Below, in pieces: positions 1 to 9,463 of a stretch of 38,537 bases of DNA; within the stretch, counting starts at the first letter, position 1; the number at the start of each line of letters is the position of its first letter. This stretch comes from CAZUGA01 sp964619885 (lineage in GTDB: Bacteria > Pseudomonadota > Gammaproteobacteria > Methylococcales > UBA1147). Position numbers and translations under genes: made by a program. Under the pieces are notes generated by a model. It searched no databases. It was not told the DNA's origin and saw only the letters and a program-made list of their open reading frames with translations. The stretch spans positions 1-38,537 of the forward strand of contig CAZUGA010000044.1 of NCBI GenBank assembly GCA_964619885.1, written 5' to 3'.

Positions 1-13
1 TTACAGTAGTCAT
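1..13 (-). CDS. start of a leftward gene truncated by the window edge
   Basis: Read on the minus strand, an ATG at 13-11 is preceded by AGGAGAG with a six-base spacer, a strong ribosome binding site. The reading frame then gives Met-Thr-Thr-Val and leaves the window. Nothing can be said about the product. The strength of the Shine-Dalgarno sequence is the only reason to call it a gene start. Confidence 0.55.
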
Positions 14-992
14 GGTTGGCTCTCCTAATAAAATCGTTTCGTTGTAATGAATCGTTGTTAAAACACATCCAAGCGTTTATAGCTTGACTGGGTTATTGCA
101 GGAGCTGTGCCAAGTTGACAGAAAGTCACGCACAAATATTACAAGTTATTGAATATAATTAGTAATATTTTTCAAAGTCAAACAACAACCCGATTTAAAA
201 AGCAAGGTGCGCATTTAATATGTTGGTCGTAAAATACAATAAAGAACTATATGTGTTCTTTAGAAACAAACTATCTATCGCGATAGCGACTTAATATTGG
301 GTGGGGCTCTACGGTCGCGACTAAAAGCAATAAAGGAAACAATAGGGTCAGACTCAAAAGAAATGCTAGGCAAAAGAAGATTATCAATTTTATTTAGCTC
401 AAGGAAAGTACCAATGCGACCTTCGCGCCTATGTCTTGATGACAAATGCAAGCATTTATTATTCTACTGGAGTGCAGCATGAATAAGGTGATGTAATCGA
501 AGGGACGCTAAAAAGCCACATCGCATATTAGTAAACGGTAATTCTTTACTTCACTGCCGCTATATTGAAACCGTTCGTAGATCCGGTGAGGGCCGAAATG
601 GCTCGAGATCCAAAAGAATATCCGCGGTCCAATGGCTGTAGGAATGCACTGGGCAAAGAAGATAAGTTTTTGACAGGCCACCGGGGCTAACAATCGTTAG
701 GCAAAAATGCGACGCAACGTTGTAGAAAATATAAAACCTTGTTTGATAATCAAATCTGTCAAAAACAGCTCAATGCAATGGGGCAATCGACAAACAGGGC
801 TTGGGCGTTTGGGAATGATAAAATTAAAGCACAGATTGAATAGTGACCCAGCGACGACCTTCACCTAAACACAAAGGTGGAGATCCCCGATCGAAGGAAT
901 ATAGGGAAAAAATATCGAACGCGCCTGGCCCCATTGGTTTTACCGGCGCTGCAAACCGGTTTTAAAAACCGTTAGATGTTTCTCTAAACTGA
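14..992. other. long stretch without a supportable gene
   Basis: About 980 bases lie between the edge gene and the PEGA lipoprotein. Only short open frames of about 60 codons occur (297-482 plus, 508-693 minus), with no recognisable motif or good ribosome binding site. The first 290 bases are AT-rich and should contain the promoter of the edge gene. At 957-971 a perfect inverted repeat CGGTTTT-A-AAAACCG lies just past the stop of the lipoprotein gene and could act as a weak terminator for it, but no long U-run follows. Confidence 0.5.
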
Positions 993-1613
993 TTATCCGG
1001 TATACCGGTATTTGGTCTGTCTAACTCGTTGTTCGTATTCTATTTTATCGAAATCACCGCGTCGATAGCGCTCCTTAAGCTGTCTTAACGCTCTGTCCAT
1101 TTCCGATTTCAAACGATGGACTTGTTGTTTATAGGTGTATTTTGAGATAGTGCCCGTACGGTAGTTCTGTTTTACTTGAGCAATCGTTAGTCGTTTTGAT
1201 TTCCTTGGGGTTTTTTTGGCGTAGGTGCGGGGTTTAATGTTTTCAGTCTGTTTAGGCGTTGCGCCCGGCAAGCTTACCAATTCCGCATCTGATGACAAAT
1301 CACCCTCATTGGGTAAATCATCTTCTGATACTAAACCAACCCCGTAATTCTGTGCCTTTTCAAGTTTGATCAACAAATTGGGGTCACCGCCTTTTGACAG
1401 TACTTCGGTATACGGTAAAAAACCTTGTTTTTGAACTTGAACGCGCGAATCTTTGGAAATCTTTAATTCCATTGGAGTGACCCCGATTTCTACACCTTCC
1501 ATTAGTACGATCGCGCCACTCGGCTTGCTGGCAATCAATATTTCAGTAGGCCCCATGTTACAGCCCCAAAATATCAGTCCATTAATTATAAAAAGAGATA
1601 AAACAAGACGCAT
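993..1613 (-). CDS. PEGA-domain lipoprotein with two SHOCT-like C-terminal repeats
   Basis: This is a predicted lipoprotein of 206 residues, probably anchored in the outer or inner membrane. The N-terminus is a signal peptide ending in a lipobox-like IFWGC, with the lipidated Cys at about residue 18. A PEGA domain follows (about 23-70, with KPSGAIVLMEG and GVTPMEL), a small beta fold common in surface proteins of Gram-negative bacteria. After a low-complexity linker the C-terminus carries two short basic helical repeats, VKQNYRTGTISKYTYKQQ and LKERYRRGDFDKIEYEQR, which resemble SHOCT oligomerisation motifs. I chose the ATG at 1613 because GGGAG lies six bases upstream; an ATG nine codons further upstream would put extra residues before the signal peptide. 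It is divergent from the GGDEF-EAL gene at 1910. The exact role is unknown. Confidence 0.75.
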   Translation of the reverse strand: MRLVLSLFIINGLIFWGCNMGPTEILIASKPSGAIVLMEGVEIGVTPMELKISKDSRVQVQKQGFLPYTEVLSKGGDPNLLIKLEKAQNYGVGLVSEDDLPNEGDLSSDAELVSLPGATPKQTENIKPRTYAKKTPRKSKRLTIAQVKQNYRTGTISKYTYKQQVHRLKSEMDRALRQLKERYRRGDFDKIEYEQRVRQTKYRYTG

Positions 1614-1909
1614 GGATTTCTCCCACTTCGAAATTGACAATTCTAAGTCATTTTAACAACGGATTGTTCTGAATATCCAGAGTACGGATTTACAACGCTC
1701 AGCTCCGCTTATCCGGCGAACACAATTCTTTTACCGGTCGAAAGTTTACACAAATCCTTTAAAGAACGAGTGAACCATCCGGGCGCACATGATTATTAGC
1801 CAACCCGTCCTCGATGCGGATCAAGAATGCCCCAATATAGATATATTCTAGCTAATCTATAATATAAGTTCATCGTTATCAGATTTTCATTGCTTTTTGT
1901 AAAAGCTCA

Positions 1910-3760
1910 ATGGGCAGAAAGTTAAAAACACGGAAATTACCCGAAGAATTGGATACAAAGATCCAACCTCCGCATTTAACGGAATCAGCGGTTGTAGCTT
2001 CTGCAACCTTATTCCATGAGCTCCAATTTCGCCTGGCTGAATCGGAAAAACAGAATGATGTTTTGCGTGAAGAATTGCGCATCGCAGATATCGTTTTTGA
2101 ATCTAAAGAGGGAATGCTTGTAACGGACTCTAATTCAATTATAAAACGAGTCAATCAAGCTTTCACAAAATTGACCGGATATAGTGCAGAAGAAGTCATT
2201 GGAAAAAAACCCAGCATATTTGACACTAAACTTCACGAGGAATCATTTTACCAAAATATTCGCAATACACTTAAAGACAAAGGCTTCTGGCAAGGTGATA
2301 TCCAAAATCGTCACAAAAATGGCGGTGAATATACTGAACGGTTAAATATTTCCAGTGTTAAATCGCTTGACGGTTGCGTGAGCCATTTCGTCGCTTCTTT
2401 TACTGACATCACCAGTGAAAAAGAAATGGCCGACAAAATTCATCATCTTGCCTATTACGATTCACTAACAAATTTGCCCAATCGCCGCTTATTTCATAAT
2501 AGATTGGAGAGGGCATTATTGCTCATAAATAGAAATAAAGTGGGCGGCGCCTTGTTGTTCATCGATGTAGATAATTTCAAAACGTTAAATGACACGCTGG
2601 GTCATGATGTTGGAGATTTATTGTTAAAGCAGGTCGCTACGCGACTGTTGGGTTGTCTACGGGAAAGTGATACCGTGGCCCGATTGGGCGGTGACGAGTT
2701 TGTCGTCATACTAGAAGGCTTGTGTTTCGATCTCAAACAAGCCGCTATTCAGGCCAAGGCGGTTGGTGAAAAAATTTTAAAGACGCTTAAACAGAACTAT
2801 ACGCTTGACAAGGATGAATATCACAGCACATCAAGCATTGGTATCGTGTTGTTCAATAGCAGCGAAACATCCGTGGACGAATTGCTGAAACAGGCGGATA
2901 TTGCTATGTATACTTCTAAGGATGCGGGACGCGATAGGTTGCATTTTTTTAATCCCGAGACGCAAGCCGCGATAATTGCCCACAATAATCTAAAAACGGA
3001 TTTAATTAAGGCGGTAGCTGAATATCAATTTAAACTTCATTTCCAACTACAAGCAACTCACGATCACCGAGCTATCGGCGCAGAAGTACTGTTACGCTGG
3101 GAACACCCTGATCGTGGTTTGGTTTCGCCTATGGATTTTATTCCACTCGCGGAGCAGACCAGGCTGATTATACCGATAGGCCTGTGGGTCTTAGAAACAG
3201 CCTGTGCTCAACTAAAACTTTGGGAGGATAGCCCACACACCCACCACCTTCAACTGGCCGTTAATATTAGCGCCTATCAGTTTCGTGAAACTGATTTTGT
3301 TGAACAGGTTTGTACTATGCTCGAAAAATATGCTATTCACCCGGATCGACTTAAGCTCGAACTGACTGAAAGCCTGTTACACGACAATATAGATGACATT
3401 ATCATAAAGATGCAAAAATTGAAGAAAGTCGGCGTCTCGTTTTCTATGGATGATTTCGGGACCGGCTACTCTTCACTGGCCTACTTGACGAAACTACCGT
3501 TTGATCAGCTAAAGATTGATCAATCTTTTGTGCGCAATATGGATGCGAAACCCGCTGATGCGGTGATCGTACAAACCATTATCGGAATGGCCATGAACCT
3601 AGGTATGGAAGTCATTGCCGAAGGTGTTGAAACCGAACAACAGCGTGCCTTTTTGGAGCGTCATCGTTGTCCGGCTATCCAGGGATATTTGTTCGGCAAA
3701 CCGGTACCAATCGAGCAGTTCGAAGTACAGCTAAATCAAAGTTACACTCCACCCCATTAG
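1910..3760 (+). CDS. PAS-GGDEF-EAL cyclic-di-GMP turnover protein (EVL variant)
   Basis: This is a cytoplasmic signalling protein of 616 residues with no membrane segment. A PAS sensor domain covers about 58-168. The GGDEF domain (about 176-345) has an intact signature at 260-264, the metal-binding Asp in the FIDVDNFK motif (D219), and a product-inhibition I-site RESD five residues before the signature, so diguanylate cyclase activity is expected. The EAL domain (about 360-605) has EVL instead of EAL at 392-394 and FQLQ where YQP is usual. It keeps the NIS, LELTES, DDFGTGYSS, LKID, AEGVET and QGY motifs that hold the metal and catalytic residues, so phosphodiesterase activity is possible. The start has no strong ribosome binding site. 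A TATAAT at 1858-1863 lies upstream without a convincing -35. The gene is monocistronic and converges on the M48 gene across a shared terminator. Confidence 0.93.
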   Translation: MGRKLKTRKLPEELDTKIQPPHLTESAVVASATLFHELQFRLAESEKQNDVLREELRIADIVFESKEGMLVTDSNSIIKRVNQAFTKLTGYSAEEVIGKKPSIFDTKLHEESFYQNIRNTLKDKGFWQGDIQNRHKNGGEYTERLNISSVKSLDGCVSHFVASFTDITSEKEMADKIHHLAYYDSLTNLPNRRLFHNRLERALLLINRNKVGGALLFIDVDNFKTLNDTLGHDVGDLLLKQVATRLLGCLRESDTVARLGGDEFVVILEGLCFDLKQAAIQAKAVGEKILKTLKQNYTLDKDEYHSTSSIGIVLFNSSETSVDELLKQADIAMYTSKDAGRDRLHFFNPETQAAIIAHNNLKTDLIKAVAEYQFKLHFQLQATHDHRAIGAEVLLRWEHPDRGLVSPMDFIPLAEQTRLIIPIGLWVLETACAQLKLWEDSPHTHHLQLAVNISAYQFRETDFVEQVCTMLEKYAIHPDRLKLELTESLLHDNIDDIIIKMQKLKKVGVSFSMDDFGTGYSSLAYLTKLPFDQLKIDQSFVRNMDAKPADAVIVQTIIGMAMNLGMEVIAEGVETEQQRAFLERHRCPAIQGYLFGKPVPIEQFEVQLNQSYTPPH

Positions 3761-3765
3761 TATAA

Positions 3766-3791
3766 TTAAAAAAGTCGGTTGCAATCGACTT
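3766..3791 (-). terminator. hairpin terminator between convergent genes
   Basis: The 20-base near-palindrome at 3772-3791 (arms AAGTCGGT and ATCGACTT around TGCA, one G-T pair) is followed on the minus strand by a run of six T. It lies 28 bases past the stop of the leftward M48 gene and only 11 bases past the stop of the rightward GGDEF-EAL gene. It is best as a terminator for the minus strand and may slow transcription both ways. Confidence 0.7.
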
Positions 3792-3819
3792 AATAACATA
3801 TCGAATATTATTCGATTAA

Positions 3820-5682
3820 TTACACTATCTGCTTGCCTGCCTTAATTATTTTTTTCGCCATGGATTTGTGATCGCCGGCTCTAGCGACGACGAACAACGA
3901 ACAATCAAGCTGTATATGTTCGGCGATATTCTCGGTAATTTTGTCATAACTCAGAAAAAAACCCTTGGTTACTATTGCTAGAGCATAAGCTGGCGATTCC
4001 GGATAATGATCCAGTTTTTTCGCGACAATCCAGGCTTTTTTGACGTTGCCATTGGCCTTGAGAATTTCAACCACATGCTTGAGATTCTTTTCGCTGACTT
4101 CGGCTTTTTCCAATGCGTCTTTGGGTTCCAATGTTGAACGTTCGCATTGACTCTCGTAATCAATCTTCATTTGCGCGTCGGCCTGTTCCCGCCACCATTC
4201 CGCTTCTTCATCCCGACTTTTATCTTTTAGATAATAATAAGCGTATTCGCAGGCATCGATTACCAAATCCGGCCGCGTCAGGGCTTTTTTCATTGGTTGC
4301 AAAAAAGATTCATCATTTTGGTTATAAAGGATCCGTCCGATCACGAATGCTGCAGCGGCATCGTCCGGACACCGCCCTTGATAGCTTTGATACAAGGTTA
4401 AAGCTTCGCTGACCGATCCGAATTCTTCGCTCAGAGTTGATTTTTGCCAGAGTTCATCGTCAGATAACTCTGAATTATCACGTTCATTTAGGATCGCTAA
4501 GGATTTTTTGCTTTCTGTGACATATTTGTAGCGATCATTCCATTTCTCTTGATTGTATTGCATCCAATCACTATCAAAATCGTCAATCACCTGCTGAAAT
4601 TTTCGGCCGAACCAAACCTCAGCTGCGGTAATTTTTACTGACTTGGGCATCAATGTTCCAGCACTCAAAGCTTCTAGGCGGTCTTGTAGGCATGGATGCG
4701 TATCGTCGTAAACCGTCTCACGTCTGAGTTCCTCCTGCAGTGAATTGGATAACTCGTCACAGGCCGGTTGATGGAGTCGCACGAAATCGCGTAATCCAAT
4801 CCAAGGTGCATGCTCGGGTTTCGGTAATACGTCAGCCTTTTTAAAAAAAACACCCCAATAGTTGTTGTCTATATAAGGGCCGGTGACATGAGTATGGATA
4901 AGCGCACCACCAGCCGATTCAACGGACGTGAGATCTGCGGCTATCGCATCCGCTTCAAATTCATTCGCTCTGGCTAGCGCAAAAGAGTATGCGGCAAATC
5001 GAGGCGCGTACCAATCGAAAAAATAGGCCATCATTTTTGCGCCAACGGTATGCTCATTGTCGAAGGCATGCATGATCCGGTACCAGCTTAATCGAATTCT
5101 GTAAATCCAAGTATTAAAGTGACTATGATTACCCGACAAATGACCAAATTCGTGAGCGATAACAGCCCTGGCCTGTTTTGGCGACAATGTCAGCAGTAGC
5201 TCAAGCCCCAAAGTCAATGTGTTTTTATTCCAACCAAAAACCCCTAACCTTGGCGTTTGGGTAATTGACGCGTTAAGCTCCGGAGTTAAAATTACCTCGT
5301 GGATTTTTGGCGCTTTCAAACTTTCACGCAAACGGTCAATTTCCAAATACAACCGGGGGAACTTCTTGCGCTCCATTACATATCCTTTAGGAGACTCAAA
5401 TTTGACCCATAGTGATTTGAGTAGAATCCATATTGTTGGAAAGATAACCAGAAATATTTTCTTCTTCAATAAAATCAATAAAAGGCTGGTACTAAAAAAT
5501 GCCGCAGCAATGACGCCGCCTACCAAACTAAACAATGCGATTACAATCCCAAATATAACCGCATATCCCAGTAGGGCATAGAGGCCTAATTTAAGTTTAT
5601 AAAGATGCATATTGGATTTGGCAGATTGCTCTGCCTTCGCCACCATATGCTCGAAAGCCGAGATTTCTTGGGTTGCGCTCAT
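3820..5682 (-). CDS. M48-family membrane zinc metallopeptidase with TPR-like C-terminal extension
   Basis: This is a predicted HtpX/Ste24-type peptidase of 620 residues. Two or more hydrophobic segments (about 33-92) anchor it in the inner membrane. The zinc site HEFGH is at 177-181, followed by the third ligand Glu in the EFEAD motif (about 241-245). The core resembles HtpX, which degrades damaged membrane proteins, but HtpX is about 290 residues. Here roughly 350 further residues of helical sequence follow, with TPR-like features (pairs of helices rich in Ala, Leu and Tyr), perhaps for substrate or partner binding. The ATG at 5682 was chosen because AGGA lies six bases upstream; the longer frame needs a TTG eight codons earlier. 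Transcription ends at the hairpin near 3780. Its substrate is not evident. Confidence 0.88.
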   Translation of the reverse strand: MSATQEISAFEHMVAKAEQSAKSNMHLYKLKLGLYALLGYAVIFGIVIALFSLVGGVIAAAFFSTSLLLILLKKKIFLVIFPTIWILLKSLWVKFESPKGYVMERKKFPRLYLEIDRLRESLKAPKIHEVILTPELNASITQTPRLGVFGWNKNTLTLGLELLLTLSPKQARAVIAHEFGHLSGNHSHFNTWIYRIRLSWYRIMHAFDNEHTVGAKMMAYFFDWYAPRFAAYSFALARANEFEADAIAADLTSVESAGGALIHTHVTGPYIDNNYWGVFFKKADVLPKPEHAPWIGLRDFVRLHQPACDELSNSLQEELRRETVYDDTHPCLQDRLEALSAGTLMPKSVKITAAEVWFGRKFQQVIDDFDSDWMQYNQEKWNDRYKYVTESKKSLAILNERDNSELSDDELWQKSTLSEEFGSVSEALTLYQSYQGRCPDDAAAAFVIGRILYNQNDESFLQPMKKALTRPDLVIDACEYAYYYLKDKSRDEEAEWWREQADAQMKIDYESQCERSTLEPKDALEKAEVSEKNLKHVVEILKANGNVKKAWIVAKKLDHYPESPAYALAIVTKGFFLSYDKITENIAEHIQLDCSLFVVARAGDHKSMAKKIIKAGKQIV

Positions 5683-6012
5683 AAATAATCCTGTAGAAAC
5701 TTGCAACGAAACGTTAAGCTAAGTTTAGACGGTGCTATTTCTGGCTCGAAAAGACAGATCCGCTGGATAGATGATTGATTTACTTTGATTATTTACAAGG
5801 AGTGTCATTGAATTGGCAAAACGGCGTATCAATGCAACATTTAGAATATTACAAACTTGCCAAGACGGTCACAATTTCGCGATTAACAGGCAGTTTTCAA
5901 GCGAGGAAATCAATATTGTTCAAGTCATTATTTGCAGTAGCAAACCGATATAATGGTTTGTTAAAAATTGCACCATCAATGCCAATACCGCATGTACGGC
6001 GAATTGCCCAGT
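5683..6012. other. intergenic region upstream of the M48 gene
   Basis: About 330 bases lie between the start of the M48 gene and the stop of the ovoB candidate, both leftward. The promoter of the M48 gene must lie here. A small inverted repeat CAAACC...GGTTTG surrounds position 5953 but lacks a U-run on either strand, so I do not call it a terminator. A rightward open frame (5775-6038) follows an AAGGAG at about 5800, but the peptide matches nothing I recognise and it overlaps the end of the ovoB gene. Confidence 0.45.
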
Positions 6013-7134
6013 TTAATGCTCAAACAACCTTAATTTAAGCTTTTCCAGCACATCTGGCAGATTCTTTCGCCCCAGACCTAAGCGAAAATAATCCCCATCG
6101 ATACCAAACAAATCTCCTGGCAGCATTAAAATTCCATCTGATTGTGCCAGCGACCGAGCAAATTGATGCAACGGCATTTTAAGTTCGGTTTTCACCAGAG
6201 TCATTATTCCGCCCTTAGGTTTTCGCCAAGCGAACAGCGATCCGATATCGCTGAGAAAACTCTCAAATACATCGATATTGCGACTAATTATCGCGTTATT
6301 TCGATGGCAAATCACCGCGATGTTTTCGATCGCAATTCGCGCCAAATATTCGTCCAAAGCCGATGTACAAATCGAGCCATAACATTTTACTGTCAGCATA
6401 TCTCTCAGAATCATTTCATTATCAGAGATCGCCCATCCGATACGTACGCCGCCCAATCCAAAACTTTTGGACAATACGCCAACAATAATAGCCCTGTCGT
6501 AATCTAAATAGCCGTGTCCGAGATTGATATCGTTAAAATCGCTAAAAACCGAAACATCATCGGAGAGTAAATAAATCCCCTTCTCCCGAACCAACTCCAG
6601 TAATTCTTTCGAAAACTTGCTTTCGGCCAGAGAACCTGTCGGATTGTGCGGTGAGTTGATCACAATCATTTTTGTTTTAACGCTGATACGCAGTTTGAAG
6701 TCTTCGATCGCGAAGCACCAACCGCGTTGGAAAGACAACGGCAAAGCTACCGCTTTTGCACCTATCAGCGATGGCATCTCCAATAGAGACGGATAACAGG
6801 GTGTCGGAATAATCACTTCATCGCCAGGTTTCAGAACCGCATTGAAGGCAGCAAACAAAGCTTCTTGAGCACCACTAAACACCGCAACTTTATCGGCGTC
6901 CGGAGTTTTGTTGACACCCCAACCAGAATATAGATTAGCGACTGCCGCTCGCAATGCCGGATGACCCGATATTGATGCATAATTCAGCGGCAGGCGGATT
7001 GGCAATCCTTCGCCAGACAACGTCAACAATTCTTCGAGACTCAACGGTTCGCAGCAGGAATCACTAACGCTATAGGGTGTGCGGCATTGTAACGATGCAA
7101 TAAAGCTATGATGCTTGATCGGCTTGTAATTCAT
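6013..7134 (-). CDS. ovoB: PLP-dependent aminotransferase-fold enzyme, probable 5-histidylcysteine sulfoxide lyase (OvoB)
   Basis: This is a class I/II aminotransferase-fold protein of 373 residues. Visible motifs are SPHNPTG (Asn at about 164), an Asp at about 192 for the PLP pyridine nitrogen, SKSFGLGG with the Schiff-base Lys at about 223, and FRLGLGR with the carboxylate-binding Arg at about 351. In ovothiol synthesis a PLP-dependent C-S lyase (OvoB) cleaves the OvoA product 5-histidylcysteine sulfoxide to 5-thiohistidine. The location directly downstream of ovoA, same strand and 125 bases away, makes that the best guess. An oddity is that the usual DEVY is DDVS, so the conserved Tyr that contacts the PLP O3' is Ser. 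The fold is certain; the lyase role is inferred from position. The alternative is an ordinary amino-acid aminotransferase. The start ATG has only a weak GGTGG upstream. Confidence 0.72.
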   Translation of the reverse strand: MNYKPIKHHSFIASLQCRTPYSVSDSCCEPLSLEELLTLSGEGLPIRLPLNYASISGHPALRAAVANLYSGWGVNKTPDADKVAVFSGAQEALFAAFNAVLKPGDEVIIPTPCYPSLLEMPSLIGAKAVALPLSFQRGWCFAIEDFKLRISVKTKMIVINSPHNPTGSLAESKFSKELLELVREKGIYLLSDDVSVFSDFNDINLGHGYLDYDRAIIVGVLSKSFGLGGVRIGWAISDNEMILRDMLTVKCYGSICTSALDEYLARIAIENIAVICHRNNAIISRNIDVFESFLSDIGSLFAWRKPKGGIMTLVKTELKMPLHQFARSLAQSDGILMLPGDLFGIDGDYFRLGLGRKNLPDVLEKLKLRLFEH

Positions 7135-7259
7135 TAAATTTTGCCACCCGGTATCATAGGCCGTATTTGGAACTATTTATTCCTAGGTGGTTTATTTAAT
7201 TAATCTCTGGCACTAAAACACCAAGGGGGGTTGGGTATTGTAGAGTTCGAAAAATCGGG

Positions 7260-9395
7260 TTATTTGATTAATTTCCAAACCGTCATTTGCGATACGCCGT
7301 ATTGAAATTTGCGTTGGGTTTCACGAATGACGAATGGGATATCCCGTGTATCAACCAGTTCACATTGCCCCAGAAGTACCCGTTTCAAACCGTCCAAGGT
7401 GGTAAAATTTTCTCCATTTACTTTTATCCCACCCAGCCATTTGGATTTTTCCGTATATTCTTCCAACCAGGTATACGGTGATGCCAGAATCAAAAATCCT
7501 CCGGGATTGATACGATCCAGAATCGAGTGTAGGAACAGTAGCGGATCATATAAACGATCAATAAGATTGCCACAAAAAATCAAATCATAGCCGCCAAACC
7601 CAGGCTTCAAATTACAGGCATCACCCTGTACAAATTCAATTTTGTGCTTAATCGAGTCGTAACCCAGTTCCGATAGGTTGCATTCTTTAAATGCGACCAA
7701 TTCGCCTTCGGTTGGGATTGTGTAACGAACACAACCTTCTTCAAGCAACCTAAAACCTTGTTGAATAAATCGCGCCGAAAAATCAATAGCTTCAACCCGA
7801 TCGAAATAACGTGCAAATTCAAACGCAGCACGTCCTACCGAACAACCTAGATCGAGCACCTTATTGGTTTTTCTCCCCTCCAAATACGACAGACATGCAT
7901 TAACGCATGCAACTGGGTAATTTTCAACGTCAAAATAAGTTTCACCGAAGTGGAAATGCAGGTAGCGCGAAACCAATTCATCGGTTTCGTATAGATTAAC
8001 CTTATCTATTGGAAGCTCAGAGGATTCGCTTTCCACGTAGCGGAATCCCGCGTGTTGAAAAAAATGCCGCCGAAAAGCATAACGCGAATGTTTGGTCGCT
8101 TCGTTGCCGGTTGACATCCACGACCCTCCCTTAAAAATATTATGTTTCCCGTCAAAAGTCGGTGTCGAAAAATCGTCGTACAGTTCGTGAACCTTGAACC
8201 CAGGAAAACCATCAATCGCAGTTTCAGTCCATTGCCAAACATTACCAACAATATCGAAAAAACCGTGAGTTTCAAATTCATCTATCGGGCAGGATGAAGC
8301 ATAGTATTCAAGGTTCAAATTCCCGGGAGCTTGCTCCCAATAGGGTTGATCCGAATCAATAAGCTGTCTTAACGCATACCATTCAGCTTCGCTAGGTAAT
8401 CGAATAAACCCGGCACTCTGGCCATTTTTCCAGTTACAAAATGCTTTGGCTTCCAGATAATTGACTTCTACTGGCCAATTTGAAGGTAATTCTATTTCCT
8501 GCAACATATTGCGTTGGTAATAGCGACCGTCCTGCCATCGCCAGAACCTCGGCATTCGTGCCTTCGTAAAGCGCAGCCACTTGATTCCCTCTTCTGTCCA
8601 ATATTGCTCCTGACTATATCCACCCGCCTCTACGAACTGCAAATATTCGTGGTTGGAAACCAGGTGCTTAGATGCCTTGAAAGCCGGCAATGAAACTTGC
8701 TTACAACCATATTCATTGTCCCAGCCAAAGGTATCTGCATCCGCCGGTTTCCCCAACATAACTTCACTCTGCGACACAGAAACCATCTGGTTTAGGGGCG
8801 CATTATCAACCGACGAACACGCTGGCCAGATTGGGTGGTTAGAGACATGCTCTAACGGTAACATCCTGATAATTACTGATGAGGTCTCCAAATGAATTCG
8901 TTCATGTTCTATTCCCATCAAAATAACCCAAGCGATTGAATCTTGCGCAATGGGAAGTTGCAGTGGCATGTTGTCAATTATTTGATCGATCCGGTCTCTA
9001 ACTTGGTCTCTATATTCCCTGACTTCATCTACGCTTGGCCAATCATAATGGTCGTCGTTGAGGTCGTCCCAGGACATTTCGTCAACACCGATAGCAAACA
9101 TCGACTCAAAGTCTTCGTTAATACGCCTATCGATGTAATTGGCCAGAACCAATTTATTGATAAAAAATGTTGCAGTGTGACCGAAATAAAAAATCAATGG
9201 ATGGCGCAGGGGTTCTGGACGAAGATAATAAGCTTCATCATTATTGATAGTTTCGAACAGACTTTCGTACAGCGTAAAGCTATGATGAAAATATTCTCGA
9301 ATTTCCTGCTTTTTCGCGGCTGCCGAGCCACCGCTCAGCAAAATAGTTTTACTGATACGGGATTGCGTAATATCCATTTTAATTTTGTCGAGCAT
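7260..9395 (-). CDS. ovoA: ovothiol biosynthesis enzyme OvoA: 5-histidylcysteine sulfoxide synthase with methyltransferase domain
   Basis: The protein has 711 residues and the complete OvoA domain order. The N-terminal DinB-like helical domain carries the iron ligands: His73 in FGHTATF and the HX3HXE motif in IEHERIHLE (His164, His168, Glu170). The FGE/sulfatase-modifying-type domain follows (about 205-455, ending in GGSWMSTGNEATKHSRYAFR). The C-terminal SAM-dependent methyltransferase domain (about 470-711) has motif I VLDLGCSVGR at 513-522. OvoA is a non-haem iron enzyme that uses oxygen to join cysteine to C5 of histidine as a sulfoxide; the methyltransferase domain methylates the imidazole to give ovothiol A, a thiol antioxidant. 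It lies 68 bases downstream of the glutamine-synthetase-like gene and upstream of the ovoB candidate. No strong ribosome binding site precedes the ATG at 9395 or the next one at 9377. Confidence 0.95.
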   Translation of the reverse strand: MLDKIKMDITQSRISKTILLSGGSAAAKKQEIREYFHHSFTLYESLFETINNDEAYYLRPEPLRHPLIFYFGHTATFFINKLVLANYIDRRINEDFESMFAIGVDEMSWDDLNDDHYDWPSVDEVREYRDQVRDRIDQIIDNMPLQLPIAQDSIAWVILMGIEHERIHLETSSVIIRMLPLEHVSNHPIWPACSSVDNAPLNQMVSVSQSEVMLGKPADADTFGWDNEYGCKQVSLPAFKASKHLVSNHEYLQFVEAGGYSQEQYWTEEGIKWLRFTKARMPRFWRWQDGRYYQRNMLQEIELPSNWPVEVNYLEAKAFCNWKNGQSAGFIRLPSEAEWYALRQLIDSDQPYWEQAPGNLNLEYYASSCPIDEFETHGFFDIVGNVWQWTETAIDGFPGFKVHELYDDFSTPTFDGKHNIFKGGSWMSTGNEATKHSRYAFRRHFFQHAGFRYVESESSELPIDKVNLYETDELVSRYLHFHFGETYFDVENYPVACVNACLSYLEGRKTNKVLDLGCSVGRAAFEFARYFDRVEAIDFSARFIQQGFRLLEEGCVRYTIPTEGELVAFKECNLSELGYDSIKHKIEFVQGDACNLKPGFGGYDLIFCGNLIDRLYDPLLFLHSILDRINPGGFLILASPYTWLEEYTEKSKWLGGIKVNGENFTTLDGLKRVLLGQCELVDTRDIPFVIRETQRKFQYGVSQMTVWKLIK

Positions 9396-9463
9396 GGTTT
9401 GAACGTAGAATCATGGACAGAAAAAATCCGCATATTATACGCGGTAGCCATTTAATAACCGAA

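Noticed and set aside
340..364. AGGGTCAGACTC sequence resembling REP-transposase flanks
   Set aside because: The match is short and from memory, and no transposase frame or second copy was found nearby.
297..482. Rightward 61-codon frame
   Set aside because: It has a GTG-like start context without a ribosome binding site, and its composition does not resemble a protein family.
5775..6038. Rightward 87-codon frame after an AAGGAG
   Set aside because: The peptide has no recognisable domain, its likely start would be a TTG, and it overlaps the end of the ovoB candidate.
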